The translations under genes were made by a program, and so were the position numbers. This document shows, piece after piece, positions 12,401 through 27,600 of a stretch of 64,000 nt of DNA. The stretch comes from Apostichopus californicus. Its lineage: Eukaryota > Echinodermata > Holothuroidea > Aspidochirotida > Stichopodidae. Where the stretch lies: positions 1-64,000 of the forward strand of contig JAIPMN010000821.1 in NCBI GenBank assembly GCA_020650975.1. Direction: 5' to 3'. The notes beneath the pieces were generated by a model. It searched no databases. It was given only the letters and a program-made list of their open reading frames with translations, and was not told where the DNA came from. Within the stretch, counting starts at the first letter, position 1. Each line of letters begins with the position of its first letter.

Positions 12401-15400
12401 TATTTCACCTTGTTGAGAGGAAGAGGTGGTGGATATTATTTCTGCACTTTGTCAAAAAGACAAGCTAAGCTTTTCCACTACGATCTTAATTTAACTTCCT
12501 TCCTTCACACATGGAGCGAAGTGGTCAATGACAGATCAAGCTGGCTCGGACGACCTTTGACACTGCTGTCAAGATGGATCAGTGCAGGAGAGAGGAAAAC
12601 GTCAAGAAGAGACAGAGACGTCACCAGTTAAACCTAAGTTAATTTTTGTTGTAATTGTGTTTTTTTGTTTATTGTATACTGTTCTCATCTTCATTCTTTG
12701 GTATGTTGCCCGTTTCGGGACATTGGCGTATATATTAATTTAAACAGGTTCAAGAAGACACAACTTACGCAATTTGCAGGACACGAAGGCCACCGTATTG
12801 GAAATGCAGATCTTGTTAAACCAGGTGCTATGGTCACAATCCAGGAGGCTTGTCTCCTTGCCGGTACATGTCAAGTTGGAAAGAGTTGTTGAGACGGATC
12901 CCAGAGTCTATGGAAAAGAATGAAGAAGGAAAAAAACATAACGATATGTTGTAATCTGTACTTTACATTATTTGCAGAAGGACATGGTAAAAGATTCATC
13001 CAAATTATTAATTAAATCATTTTAAATCAAATTTTTAAAAAAAGATCACGCATGTATGAACAGAATAACAATATAAATCAACATTAACATTCAAAAAAAG
13101 CAATGCAAAAATATCAACTGAAAGGTACTCCACAATATGATCAACAAATGTCTGGTATATATCTCATGTGGCAAAAAAAAAGCCATTGATGTGTCATTTG
13201 AAAATCAGACAGCCTATTAACCACCTCAGTGCACTATAAACTGAATACCTATTCAGCTACAGTACATAGTTGACTTTACTATATTATGTGTAAGTGAATT
13301 ACCTCGTTCTGTGTCATGTACTTTAAATTATGGAATTAATTTATCTTTTGGTTAGCATATTATTATTATCATTATTATTATTACACCGGTGCTTATATAG
13401 CGCAAAATCCCAGGGTTCAATACGCATTATCAAAACATATACAAAATAAAAAAATACAATTGAATACACTTAACCATAGGTTTGTTTGAAATAAAACGTC
13501 TTTAACGCTGATTTGAAAGTGCTGACAGAGGTAAGGCTTCATATTTCTATTATTCTATATTGTTAACCATACTATATATTGCATAATTTTATTGCCTTTT
13601 TTCGCTGCCATGGCAACTGCACTACATATTATTTAGTTGCATATCACCTCATTCAGTGCCTTAGTAACAACACTTTATAGCATGTTAATTAAATTACCTT
13701 GTTCAGTGCCATTGTGGCAGAACCATATCCCATGGTCTTACAAATGACATCAGCATCCTTCATGTCGAAAGAATCACCACAGATGTAGCCGGGAGTGTCA
13801 TTTACTGTTACCACGGCAATTCCCTCATTTTCACGAACAAAATTTCCAGTCAGTTCAATGTTGATGCTCTCAAAATCTGTGCAACAATTTAAAATTCAAA
13901 TAAGCACTGTTAGTGTATGTTTACTGTCCAGGTTCTGTCTACTAGTTTTAAGTAAAAGTGAGCTTATATGAAACATACAAGGGATACAAAATATTTCCTG
14001 TTTCTTCTAATCTTTGACAAACAAACAGAAGACAACTCTCACCAAATTTTAAGAAGGATAAAGGAACTATCGACCATAGCCTCTGGTATTTGAGCCAGCT
14101 ATGTCCAGGAGTAGAGTAACAGTATTTTCATTGAAAAGGATGGCAAGTCGTTGCAGGTTGCAAAAGAGGTCAAAGGTGAGAAAAATGTTGATATGAAGTG
14201 TATACTATAGGTCAACACCTCCCCTCTATTTCCAGGTTTAGAAACTGCAAGCTACCAAGCTAACACCAGGTTTAGAACTGGGCTTGATTAGAAGCAAGGG
14301 GTCCATTAGAGGCCTGATGCGGATTACCGGGCCTGGGGTCAATATTGGGGCCCAAGGTTGATATTAAGTGGGCCTGGGTTGGAATAGAGGGCTCAGGGAA
14401 ATATAGTATATAGGATATGGAAACCTCAAATTTACAATGAAGGAAAATTAGGACTTTTGCAGACATTACTTCCATACCTCTGTAACACATGATACCGACA
14501 TCTTCTCTATGGTTACAGTCATGGACGGTCCACTCCTTGTGTGAGCATTGAGCAAGGTTGGTTTCAGTACCGATACATCTGACATTGTCCATGACGATGG
14601 GACCGGTCCCTTCACCGAAATGAGCCTCGGGCGCGAGCATCTTAGCTCCAGCAAACCCGAGTTGTCTGCAAGCAACCTGAGCATTCTCCATTGTGAAGTA
14701 GTCGTCGCAAACAGTGCCGTATTCGCCGTTGTAGAATACCTCTAGGCGACCGGCAGAGGGAATTCCACCATTCATTAGAGCAATTTCAACCTCTTGTGGA
14801 CCTTTGTGTAAAAACATCAAAAGTTTGTGACTAGATTTAGTCAATTTAATTTGTTTTTATGAGATGTTGGGTGAAGATGGGAGTTGGAGACGGGTACCGG
14901 TGGTGAATTGGTGGCAGTAGATTTTCCGAAAAGAAGATGAGAGTGAATTGTGACCACATCAAACTATGTACGACGGTCAAAGTATCAAACTTTGCGATCA
15001 TGATACTGGGGAAAATGTTGCAGGTTATGACAAAAATGAGATTCCAATAGTGCTCTACAAAATTAAGATTTATTCATTAGGGGGTCATAATTGTTTACGT
15101 CATGACTGACATTTTCTAGAACATGTTAAAAGGAAATAAAATGAAATGAATAAATGCTCCAAAGATTTCCAACAAAACTTTAACATGACATGACTGATGT
15201 GTCCTTGTTAGACTGGAATAATTTAAAATATCTCTTTCTTGTTTTGGAGGGAGGAAGGGAAGGGTTATGGACATAAAAAGTTAAAAGTCTGATTGAATCA
15301 GTGATGACAGCTTTGACATTATACCAGTGTATCTTAAAAAATACACCAACAAATGCCAAGCTCTGTAAACAAAGTTAGCGATCATGCGAAGCTAGTGTAA

Positions 15401-18400
15401 AATACAAGGCTTGCATGTTTAAGATGGAAAATACAGCAGATGTTTGGAAATATGAAAGTCTGAAAATTTAAACCATCAAAACATTTATAGTAGAAAGCTC
15501 CATTTTGAAGATCAAATTCAAACCATATTCTTTTATTAATCCTAGAATATCATAGTCATGCACTGAGTTCACTCACCGGTATTACAGATGATGCCGACGG
15601 GTTCGATATCGCATTGTGTGGTAAAATCGATGATGGTCTTGTTGCAGGCGGAAAGCCTAGTCTCGTCTCCGACGCAAGCGAGGGCAACCTTTATGTTGTC
15701 CTCTCGGACAGATACAAATTGATTTGGTTCGGTGATACCCTGAGCTGAAGGGAAGCCCAGTTGTTTGCACATAACCTAACAACAACAACAACAATATTGG
15801 TTCTTTAATATCGATTTATTTTTGACTTAGTCAGCAACCCCAACAAAAGAACATATCCAAAATGCATGCATGTACACATCTAAAAATAAGATATGACTTT
15901 TGACAGTGGATTAATTAGCCCGGTGAAGTGAATTTTTTCTTGTGCAGTACTAAAATATGTTGGATTTTCCAGACAGGTCATGCATGGTAGTGTCAAAATC
16001 TTGAAGTTGCTACAAAATTAATTGACAAATATGGATCCATCCGTCATGGATTCTTAAAAAAAATGTTTGTCATTAATATCGAAAGTGCGTGGTCACTTTT
16101 GATATGCTCAAACCAGGACACTGCCATTACAACTTCATCATCCACGAGGATCAATGATGAAGATATTTAGGAGAGCTGCCATCAAATTTTTTTATTTGTT
16201 TTTTACCTGTGCTTCGTTCAAAGTGAAAGGTGCACACAAGGAAGTCCATATCCTGTTCATGTAAACCTCCACGTTACCCTCGGATGGTACGGTTCCATTC
16301 ACCAATCTGACATCCCACATGTCGTGACCTTCATCAACTGAAATATCGACAGAAACAAAGATCGCTAGGAACCATGACATTTCACATGTAGGCCAAACAT
16401 TTTTGGTGTCTTTATAAAAGCTTCAAATTATTGTTTGATATTTTTACCGAATCTATCGAGTATAAGTAGACCTTATTGTTGACGATATTCCATTGTTTTG
16501 TTAATTCTAAAATAGACACCACTGAAAACCGGATTTTAAGTTCAAAGCTATCCAGCATATATCTTAGGCAAGTTTATAAATGCATTGTAATGTAGTGACT
16601 TTTGTGCTGCTTCTAAGGAGCTGACTTAATAGTTTGAATGTTAGACTAAGTAATCCAGTCGTTTTCATTCATGAAATAACCGGTGATGTAACAGGGATCA
16701 TTTCTTGTGACAGCAATACAGCCTAGACTAATAGCAGTGCATTTAAGTGATCTAAAACATATCAAATCTATAATTGTACCAAAAGTCATTCATTAATACA
16801 GAGTCTCAAAAAGAACCAGAAAAACTGTGAACAAAAAAAAATAAATAAATATATTTCTAAAGATACTTGCATGTTTGAGCCTACTATCCTTATTACACAT
16901 ATGACAGAGTGAACAAATTATATAATATGCCACACATTAATTTACAGGTGAAATCCAAAAGATATCTTGAAATAATTTGCTGGAGTATTAACACATCTCA
17001 TCGCTTAAAATTTACACAGCATGGGTTGCCGGCCTACCTGGGATACATTTCACGCCCACGGCTTCTTCTGGTAGACAATCATGGACCATCCATTCCTCAT
17101 GAGCACATTCCGTGAGTCTCTGCTCGGCACCTGTGCAGATGACGTCATCCAGGACAAAAGGAGAAGTAGGAATATCGAAAGGCGTGTTGAACAAGACCTT
17201 TTCGGCCTTGAAGAATCCAAGCTCACGGCAGACCACGTCTGCGGCTTTCAGGTCGAAGGAATCGTCACAGACTGGGCCAAACGTCTTGCCATACTTAATG
17301 GTCAACATGCCTTCATGTGGTGTTGGGCCATCTGTCAGTTTCACCTTGACTTTATAGTCATCTGTTTGGGATAAAGAACCAATTCTGACAAATTAAAGTA
17401 GGACTCAAATGTGACGAACAAGAAAGAATGAAAATAGAATAAATAAATAATTTTTTTTTTATCATAACTAGTTTGGCAGGATAGTTTGTTTCAAGTTGAA
17501 ATTGAAATATTTGAGGGTAACAATTGTACTCCACAGATATATTAGCCTGCCAAAAGTTACAAATTACACATTTAAAATCCCGCAAATTATTTGAAAGCGG
17601 AGGAACATTTTAGTCTCGGCACAATGTGTGACTTAACAACTGTGGCTTAGACATAAGTCGACCTGGAACCACATGCCTACTACTCCAACCTTGCCCCTCA
17701 CCTCACCTCCCCTCCTCTGACTTTTCCTTTTCCTCCCCTCTCTCCCCTTTGATCCCCCTTCTGCTTTTGCCCCTGCCTTTCTGTTTTTGCCCCACCTCCA
17801 CCTCCCTCAATCCTCCCCTCAAACTTCCTCATGAACACTGTATGCTCCTCAATGAACACTGGTTGCCTCATAAATCCCCATTGTCTTAAGCAAGCAAAAA
17901 ACATGTAATGTTTGACTTTGATACATAGGTGAGAAAATAGTTTTGTGAAAACTCAGTGTCCCCCCCCCCCAACCCAATCCAGGCGCGTAGCGAGGAATTT
18001 GCCAAGGGAGGGACGGAGCCTGTAGGCAAACTATCTAAGCGTAGCGCCACCATGGGTTGGCAAGAAGCGTACGAGAAAATTTTGGCCGAAAATGCCTCCC
18101 AGATCGCTGCAAATGGCACTTCCCAGGCCTTGTAAGTTGCATCTGACCTTTTTTTATTTTGAAATTATTAGCGATATAAAAAAAAATAAAAAAAATATGC
18201 TCAAGGGAGGGGGGGTGGCAGCCCCCTTCGCCCTCCCCCCTTGGCTAAGCGCCTGACCCAACTTATAAGATATTCTCCCTTCTCTACCCTCCTGCTAACC
18301 ATAATTTGTTATTTTATCTATTCCTATCTACCTGTGTTGCAGACGACTCCTACAGCCTCCACTCCAGCTGGACAATCGTGAACTCCGACCCCTCGGTTGA

Positions 18401-21400
18401 TACAGGTGTCCAAGTTTGTTTCACTTCCATCACAACTGACGCCAGAGAGCCAGTATTCCATGGTGGTCGTTCCAAAGAAGCTACCGACTGTGGCCTTCCT
18501 CGCAGAAGGGAAACCAAGCTCGTGGCAAACGACCTATTGACATAACAAATAGAAGGTGTTCAACGTGCTACCGTCTTCACATCTTCAGGCAAATGGAAGG
18601 CAGGTTTAAAAGTTTATTAATTAATATATTCATCTCATTCATGAAATCCTGGATCCACAAAATGACTTGAACAGTGATGTGCATGTCATCCTGTTTGATC
18701 ACACCTCCTTTAAACTAACCAAATTGTGTTCAGTGGCAAAAAGCTGCTCTCTCCCATCCCCATTCCCCTCCCCCATTCTCCCACCCTCCCCCCCACCCTC
18801 CCCTCCCACTCAGATTTAGGCTACCAGCAACTGCCTGTATACAAAAATGAGTGTTTCTGTAGGAAAGTAGTCTTCAGTGGAAAAAAAAGTTTCAGACAAT
18901 GGAGTGTTAGCTCGGTGGTTAAGGCCGGTGCCTTCCAATCATAAGGTCCCCGGTTCGAGTCACTCCAAGATTAATGTATGTCGTCCAGTTACAGAGTTGT
19001 TGACAATTGACAATTCATAATCATGGACGTTAAATATGAATGTTAGAGACTGACTTCGGTCAGCTTGCGGCTTTGATAAGCCAATGATGGCTTCTTCGCG
19101 AGTGCCTGCTTGCAGGAGGATCTAATATACATACACACATACAATGAAACACAAGCATCTGTTTGAATTTATTGTCTCTTATAGTCCTAAGCTCTTCTCC
19201 CTTTTACCTGAGCGTCGTAGATGTCCCAGCCGTCATCACAGATGACTCCCCATTCCTCGTAGAAGATTTCAACTTGTCCTTCCATTTCATTGGCTCCTCC
19301 GGTTAACTTGATCTTGCCAGCAGTGTAAATAGGCTCAGCTAAAGAGCAGGAGAACAACAATTGATTCACTCAAATGTTTTTGAAATCACAAAAAAAAATT
19401 CAGTTAGTACAACGAAAAGTTACAGATGACATGGTCAAAGTGTATAGTATGTTGAAGTATACTTTGTGCAACAGAACAATCTACATTGTAAACCAACCAA
19501 CTAATATTAAAAATATATCTCATATAACTACAGTAGCTTACATACATCAACCCCATATATATGCTCAAATACTCACATACTAACATATTGTAAAAGTGTC
19601 TTAGCTCGTGCTCTGTGTTTGTCAATTGTTCTTATCTTCAGTATTTTTAATCTATTGTATCAAGAAGCAGCAAGAAGAAGATATAGGTCCAATAGTTGCA
19701 AGAAAACCAGAAAATAGAAATTCATACCTGGCATGCAAACTACTCCGGCATCTTCAGCACTCACACAATCTGTGTTCATCCAGTAGCTGTGGGCGCACTG
19801 AACAATGTCGGTCTCCGTTCCAGTGCAGGCAACATCGTCAAGAAGGATCATGCCAGCTCCTTCTCCGAAGAAAGCCTGTCCATAGGCTGCCGTAGCGTCG
19901 AAGAAACCGAGCTGACGACAGATAACTCTGGCTTCCTCGATCGTCCACTTGTCGTCGCAGATCGTACCGTACATCTCGACACCTTGGTGGGTCCACAATA
20001 CTTCTACTCTGCCTTCCCATCGAGAAGAACCGCCGACCAGTCGCACGGTCAAAGAAGCCAAACCTTTTTGGAACAAGTGTTTGTTAACGGATAGTTAGCA
20101 CATTTGCCGACTCGGGATGGTATAAATCAAATTAATCAGAAGATTGTCATGGTTGATTTGAAATTATGGGAGAGTCCAAGATTACTAAACATCTTTACTG
20201 GACAAAGCAAACTTCCCTTTTAAAGGTACATTAAACAGTATATCTGTTAGTGAACGTTAAAAACATCACTTTCAGACCAATTTCTTAATCTTCTCAGATG
20301 ATAAATGATGTAAGTCACAAAATGCACCAAACTCAGTTGAAACTTGTAAAGTTTCTAATGAAATTTGAAACTTTGATTTGAAAATTTTTTGAAGAAAACT
20401 TAAAACCTTGTTAAGTTTGGGAATCAACTATTATTAAGATTACTGCATGAGTAGTTATTTTACTTTATATTTAGAGAGATTAAATGTAACATTTAATAGT
20501 AAAAATCTCTAAAAAAAGTTCTAACTCTGCTTGATAAAAATACACAAAGACCAATGCAACCAATTAAATGTATCCTATTGTGTCGACTGTGGTGAATTTA
20601 TTATCAGTCGGAGTATATACAGTAGAAAAATGGAAGTTTCTCGAAAAAGAACGTAAGGCATCTTTTGTGGCATCTTGTATGTGTAATTTTCGAATTACAG
20701 TTGAAAAGGTTTCTGCCTGCACCTGTGTTACAAATGACTGCGACGTCTTCGTTATGGAAGCAGTTGTTGGTGCCTAGTCCGCTGCTTGGGCATTCAGCGA
20801 TTTTGGTCTCGTTGCCGAAACACCGCAGATCATCCAGCCAGATGTTCTGCTGTGAGTCTGCTTGTCCGTAGGGAGATCGGCTGAAGATGTCTCCTGTTAC
20901 TGCTCTCTGTGCTGAGGGGAAGCCAAGTTGGTGGCAAATGACCTGACGAGACAAATAAACGGTGTAAACTGTGTTTGAGCAGAATTTTCTTGATTTTGTA
21001 TTGAAAACATAAATATTATACAAATGACCATGTTTGTCTGTCATCCAGGAACCTATACATCACTTTTATTATATGTAAATTTTATCTCTCCCTCCTGACC
21101 TGTAAAGGACTTTTAAATATACCATCTTTGACATACAACACATTTTGATCATGCCATTAGCTCTATCTGATCATCATTGCCACTACCACTCCCCTCTCTG
21201 GAACGCAAATAACCTTTTGCAACAGGTTAAAAAACGGTAGGAACATCAAAAGTGATGAGAGTTTCTCTATTGCCACTGCAACTCACACACCACCATGACA
21301 TACCATGGAATTTAAACGTATTTTGCAGTGCTGGTAGCTCTACCGAAAAGAATTCTCTTCCTGATAAAATCTTGAGGTCTTTCCTATTACCACTGCCAAT

Positions 21401-24400
21401 CCCACTTTACCCTTGACCTCAAATAATGTTTCACCTTCTTGAATACAAACATCACACACATTTTATTTTGCCAAACTCAGGGCCAATTTTGTTGACATAT
21501 TTCTGTTTGTCTCCTGGGACAACCACTTTATGCACACAAAGAATGACCAATATGTAAGAATAGGCCTACTATCATTTTTCTGTGTTATTTCAGTGTCTTT
21601 CCAGACAGCCATTAAAAAATATTCATATAAAAAAATCATTCATTACCTCTGGGGTGACCTTTAACTTATAACTACAAGCATGAAATGACTTTCATTTTGT
21701 CCAACAATCTAACTCTTAAATATTTAACCAGTCGAGTCAAGAAATGTTGCATCGCTGCACAATGTTGCTAACATCCTGACTATTTTTTTTTAGAATCATG
21801 ACATTGAGTTTCGGAACTAATTTATTGGGAAGAGTGACAAACGGATGAAAGTTATAAGGTCTTATATTGCAACCTGACATCTGATGTACAATAAGTTATC
21901 ATATTAAGTAATAATTATTAAAAATTTATCCCAAAATGGGAGGTTTTTATGCCTACCTGGGCATCGTAAATATCGTAGCTGTCGTCACACACTGTACCCC
22001 ACTGGCCATCATGGAAAACCTCCACTCTACCTTCGGCTGTTGAGTCACTTCCGACTAATCTAACATCACCTAGCTTAGGTGCCTCTACAAATGTCAAAGG
22101 TCAAAAGAAGTTAATAATATGACAAAAACATGTTCTTGGAAAAACACAGGAAAGCTCAAAGTAAGAAGGCTTTTTTTGCAAATGGTAGTGAAGTGAAATT
22201 TTGTGCTTTAGACTATTGTTAGGTTTATCAGGTTGTATTGTTAGTTTGTTACCTTTAAGTAATCTTGTTTTCTATATATATGTACTGTACAGTTTTTCCT
22301 CAGTCTCTGTTATACTCTTATAGAAAGAACAAGTCGTGTGCAGCAACAGGTTGTAATATACTCAGCTGTCTCATGCAACTTCTCTAGCTAACTCTAACAA
22401 TTATTAAATAAAATATCCAATTGCTACATATTTTAAAATGGAAGAATAACTTTTCTGACTAACCTTTGATGCAAATAACATTTGCCACGAGGCCTGTCGG
22501 ACAGTTATCGTTGTAGAAAGCTGAATACACGCAAGTGTTTATGTCGGTCTCTGTTCCGTTACAGTCGAGTCCTTTGAAGAACGTAAGACCGGATGTGGTA
22601 CCCTCCGTGGCGAAGATCTTCTGTACGCCGACAAAGCCCAACTGTCCGCAAATAACTGCGGCGTTGTCAAGATCAAAGTCGGTGTTACATATTCCTGCGG
22701 TGGTGCTGACTCCGTTGGACTCGGTGAGGAGGTCTACTCTACCCGCCCAGGGGAAGTAATCGCCGGTTAAACGAACGGTCGCGACACCGACATCTACCGA
22801 GAAGAAGAGGTATGGCCTGTATTAATACGATATGTATTTGAACAAATATAAAATGACTAACCGACTTGTTAATTTATAAGCAATGTTTTGAAATAAGACA
22901 TGATTCTAGTGTTGGTTACGTTTTTGCTTTGTTTCAAATTTATTGAAAAGGATGACTTTTATGGACAAAATTTACATTTGATATGCTACAAATTATTGAT
23001 ACAAAACCACTCGGGGCAAATTTATCGGGATTATCTCTGGTTGTCCCTCAGACAACTAGATCTGACTTTTGTGATCGTCTGAACAGCAAACGTTGGTTGT
23101 TCGAACAAATGTAGGAAAGTATAACACAGAATGATCAATATGTGCACAGTAGGAGAGATGTGTAGATTTTGGTGAAAAGAATGCCAGCTTTGGGACATTA
23201 AAACAACCCTCCGGTTGGTTCGATATTTTATTTGTTCCATTCAGTACCTCTGAAGTGATGGTGGGTGATACCAAGTTATCATTTTACTCTTTTGGGGGTA
23301 TTCAGTTGCGATGATATTCGATATTTTATGTAAACAAGACTGATGACCACCAAAGCTGTTCATTGTCTTAAAACAGCCATTTGTTCATCTTGGACGATCA
23401 GATGACTGTTAAACTCTGCCCAGCTGCCACTTTAATCAATGAGGGTAACATTTCTGCTCCACAATTTTTAATTTTAGGGAATGACCTTTTACACATGAAA
23501 GGTAAAAATCGAATCCATAGTGGCTGGATTACCTAGTCTGAAACTCAGTAGGCCTCAAAATAACATATTTACATTTTATCGATACCCAAATCTATCAAAA
23601 CGAAATATGAGGTGCTTATGCTTGGACAAAAAGTTGTTTATATGAAAGCTGAGAACATTTACAAGTAGAATAATTACAATTTGTAAAGGACCAGATTAAA
23701 ATTAACAGACATATTCTGGACTAAGAAGCATATGACATCATCATCATCATTTAGGCTTTAAAAAATGCGACTCTCCATACATTTAAAAAGTAAAATGTAT
23801 TTGAAATTAGCCTACAAAACCCCCAAAAAGAGACGTGTTATAAGAAGGGGTACGCCACCTGGAATACATTGCACAGCAGCGATAGTCTGTGCTTCACAGT
23901 TCTTGTTGATCAGTGTTGTACGAGGGCAAGCAAAGAGGTCGGTCTCGGTGCCAGAGCACTGCAACCCTGTGAACAACGTGGTCATTGCTGTCGTCATGGG
24001 AACGTCATACATGGAGGCCACACCGACGTATCCGAGCTGATGACATATCACTCTGCCGTCGGCGAGGTCAAAGTCCGTTGAGCAAATTCCAGCGGTCTGC
24101 TCGATACCCACTTCATTCCAAGTCACCATGACCGGTCCGCTCCATTCTGCTTCGGTAGTCACCAGACTGACCACTGGGTTTGTGATGTCTGATAGAAGGA
24201 AGGAGGAAAAGAAAGAAAATTTGAAATTTTGCAAAATCATTTTTTTGTCTCAAACAGTTAAGCAAAAATAAATGAAAAAAATAAGTTAATGAAACTGTAA
24301 ATTTATTTTAAATTTAATTTAAGAAAAGACATAATCTAAAAATAATTAATAAAAAGAACTCTGCTCTGTTTCCCTTTTTTCGCTACTCTTTTATATAATC

Positions 24401-24591
24401 CTTTTATTATATATTCTTCTTCTTTGATTTTGATTGGAAAACTTAATCTAAACAACGAACTCCGGGCCAACTTTCAAATAATAAAACTTTATATAAAACT
24501 TGAAACAACTTAACTTTATAGCTAGTTTGTTTTATGAATATGATTGCGGGGGGGGGGGTGTGGTGGAGGGGGGGGGGCAGANNNNNNNNNN

Positions 24592-24642
<51 letters not shown>

Positions 24643-27600
24643 AGATCTACGTACCTTCCCTGCAGACCACAGAGGCATCTTCAATGTGAAAGCAGTTGTG
24701 ATTTTTAACACCGTCATTTCTACAGTCTGACAGTCTGGTCTCCAGGCCTGTACACTGTACTTCATCTAACATGATGTTCAAGTTCCAGTTGCTGGTGTAG
24801 TCAGTGTTACCAAGGATAGCTGCGGTCGCCGAAGGGAATCCCAATTGAGTGCAAACAACCTATGAAAGATTTAAGAGTCGATAGAGATACTACGAATGGA
24901 ATATAAGGCTTTTTTGATGATATATGTACTTAGGCTACAGAGTTTCTTACTATCCTAAGATGTCATTAGGTATTCTACCAATTTACAAATTAAATAAAAA
25001 ATATGACTAACCTTAATTTCTTCCTACACAGTATATCAAATAATACAATTCCAAGTGTCCTGAAAGTTCACACTGGGTCATTGATTTTCAATTATCATGG
25101 ACTTGCACATTTTTGCTCAGTTTTTATCTTTTAAAGTAACACGCTAAAATCCTTTTCAAGATAGTTTAGTTTAGTAATTCACAAGGGTTTTTTGTAGGAT
25201 GCTACCAGAAGGCTATTGCATTTCCTTACTTTAAATAGTATGAAACTAGGTATGAAAATTTTCTCGGGCTGGTCCTATAAATGTACCTGAGCATCCATGA
25301 TATCCCAACTGTCATCGCAAACAGTTCCCCACTCGCCATCAAAGTAGACTTCAACTTTACCACTGACTGGTGCATCAGGACCACTCAGTCTCACATCACC
25401 GTTCTGGAAGGTTGTCACTGGTTCTGATAACAACAAAAAATAGAAAAAGAAGAAAAACATCGAACAAGATAAGCATATTTCACTGACTGTAACATCTTAG
25501 ATTGATACAGAGTTTATATTTATTTATTAGTTTACTACATTTAAGGTTGTATTTATTATCGTTTAGTATTGGGTGTTTATTACTATCTGTTTTAGGTTTT
25601 TACAATAATTGACTTTCTATACTATAGTTTCTCATACTTATTTATATTAAACATTGACTACGGTTTAATCTATTTTACTATTTACTTACTTCTGAATTTG
25701 TTTTGGACTATTGCGTTTTGGGCTTTTTTTTTTTTAATTTATTTTTTTTTTTTTTAGTATCGTTCAATACGGGTATTTTTTTATATTTTACATTTTTGCC
25801 TTATTGGTTCTATATATTTAATATTTTGGTTTTTGTTACTATTTGTTTTAAGGTTTTACATTTGTAAAGTGCTTTGAGCAGCTTTGCTGATTATGTGCTA
25901 TATAAATATTACTTATCACTACTTGAGAACCCAACAAAGCAACAAAATTCACACACAATGTTTTGTAAATGTTTTCCATACCAGCCTAACTCAATGTAAC
26001 CATCTGTTGCTGTATAAACCTTTCTAGATATTCAAGTCGAATCACCTCATAGCTGGCTAGGTAAAGGTTCACTTGCTGTGAAAGTCTTAAGATCTTGGCA
26101 AAGTGTTTGATACTGGTTTTGAAAAGCAACTGACCTTCTTCAAGTATTAAACTTCTATCCTCTAATTTTTAAGCAATTCTTCCAGCTACTGTTTCTGTCA
26201 ACTGATAGCGCCCTCAATTACCAATGTAGTATAGCTAGTTCGAACTTACACCACTTCGACTTTTGACTTCAACCGCTCAACACGACGAGCTACCAACAAC
26301 GTTAATCGCCTACATTAATTGCCATATTATTACTTTCGATCGGATATTTCTTATCAACTTGGGAAACGTTCCTATCCGACCGCTATAGATATATTTTATT
26401 GGAACCGCATTCCTTTATTTCATTACATAAACTTTTTATATTTTGTGAAGGATCTAAACATACTTTTAATTATGGATGGATCCTGTATTTTCTATTAAGT
26501 TATTTCGGAATGGACTGGACCAGTGGACCGGAGTTAGTTTTGCTGTGCTAGACGAACTGGTGAGTAAAAATTTCGTTTAAATTCGTTACCGCCAAACATT
26601 GGTTAGCACACACTTTACCTGCAATGCACACAATGCTAGCATACAGTCCAGTCGGGCAGTTTCTGTTGTAAAGCGATGTGATTGGGCACTGGGTGATGTC
26701 AGCCTCGGTACCAGTACAATCGATTCCTTCGAATAGAACGTATGGTGTTGTCGGGGTCGTGATTGCCACACCCTGAACATCAATGGCATCGATGAACCCC
26801 AGCTGTTTGCAAGCTATCTTAGCTTCAACTAGGGTGATGTCGGCGCTGCAAATACCAGCGGTCTGTTCGATACCGTTAACAGTCCACGTAACTTCTAGGC
26901 GACCCTCCTTCGAATCGGCACCATCGACTAAACGAATAGTTGGTGCAACAACATCTGCAATGAGTAATCACTCTCATATGTAAATCTACTAATAACTGAC
27001 ATATTACCAGCAGCCAAGTGTTTGTAACCATAGAGATATCTATAGTCAGCTGAAGTGGTATGCAGCTTTGTTCAAATGTGGAAAGACAGAGAATGAGGGG
27101 ATAGGTGGGGAATAAGTGGGTTAGGCAGGGTACACTCCATGCACATACTTAAAGATTGGGATGGTAGTAGTTACAAAATCTAACACTCAAAATACAATGT
27201 GTGAAAATAGGTGAGCTTGACGTTTCGATTCTAGCAGGATCTTCTTCAGAGGCTGAATGAAAATACAGTAAGAACATTTAAAATAATATATTACTAACAA
27301 AATATCTTACCATCAACACAAACGATGCTTGCATAGTCAAAAGTTGGGCAGTTCTTATTGTAGAGTGCGGTATAGGTACACTCGTTGAGGTTGGTCTCCT
27401 CGCCAGTGCAGGTGATGCCCTCATACAGCAAGTATGGTGTGGATAATGATGGGTTGGTAACACTTCGAACCTCCAGGGCATCGAAGAATCCAAGCTGTTT
27501 GCAGGCTACTTTAGCCTCCGTGAGAGTAAATGTTGTACTGCAAATACCACCAGATTGTTCAAAGGTTTCTACCGTCCACACGACTTCAACAAGCCCCTCT

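Noticed and set aside
18902-18968. Possible tRNA gene
   Set aside because: Acceptor ends pair but the T stem does not; the body and tail occur again at 48385-48514, so it is a SINE head.
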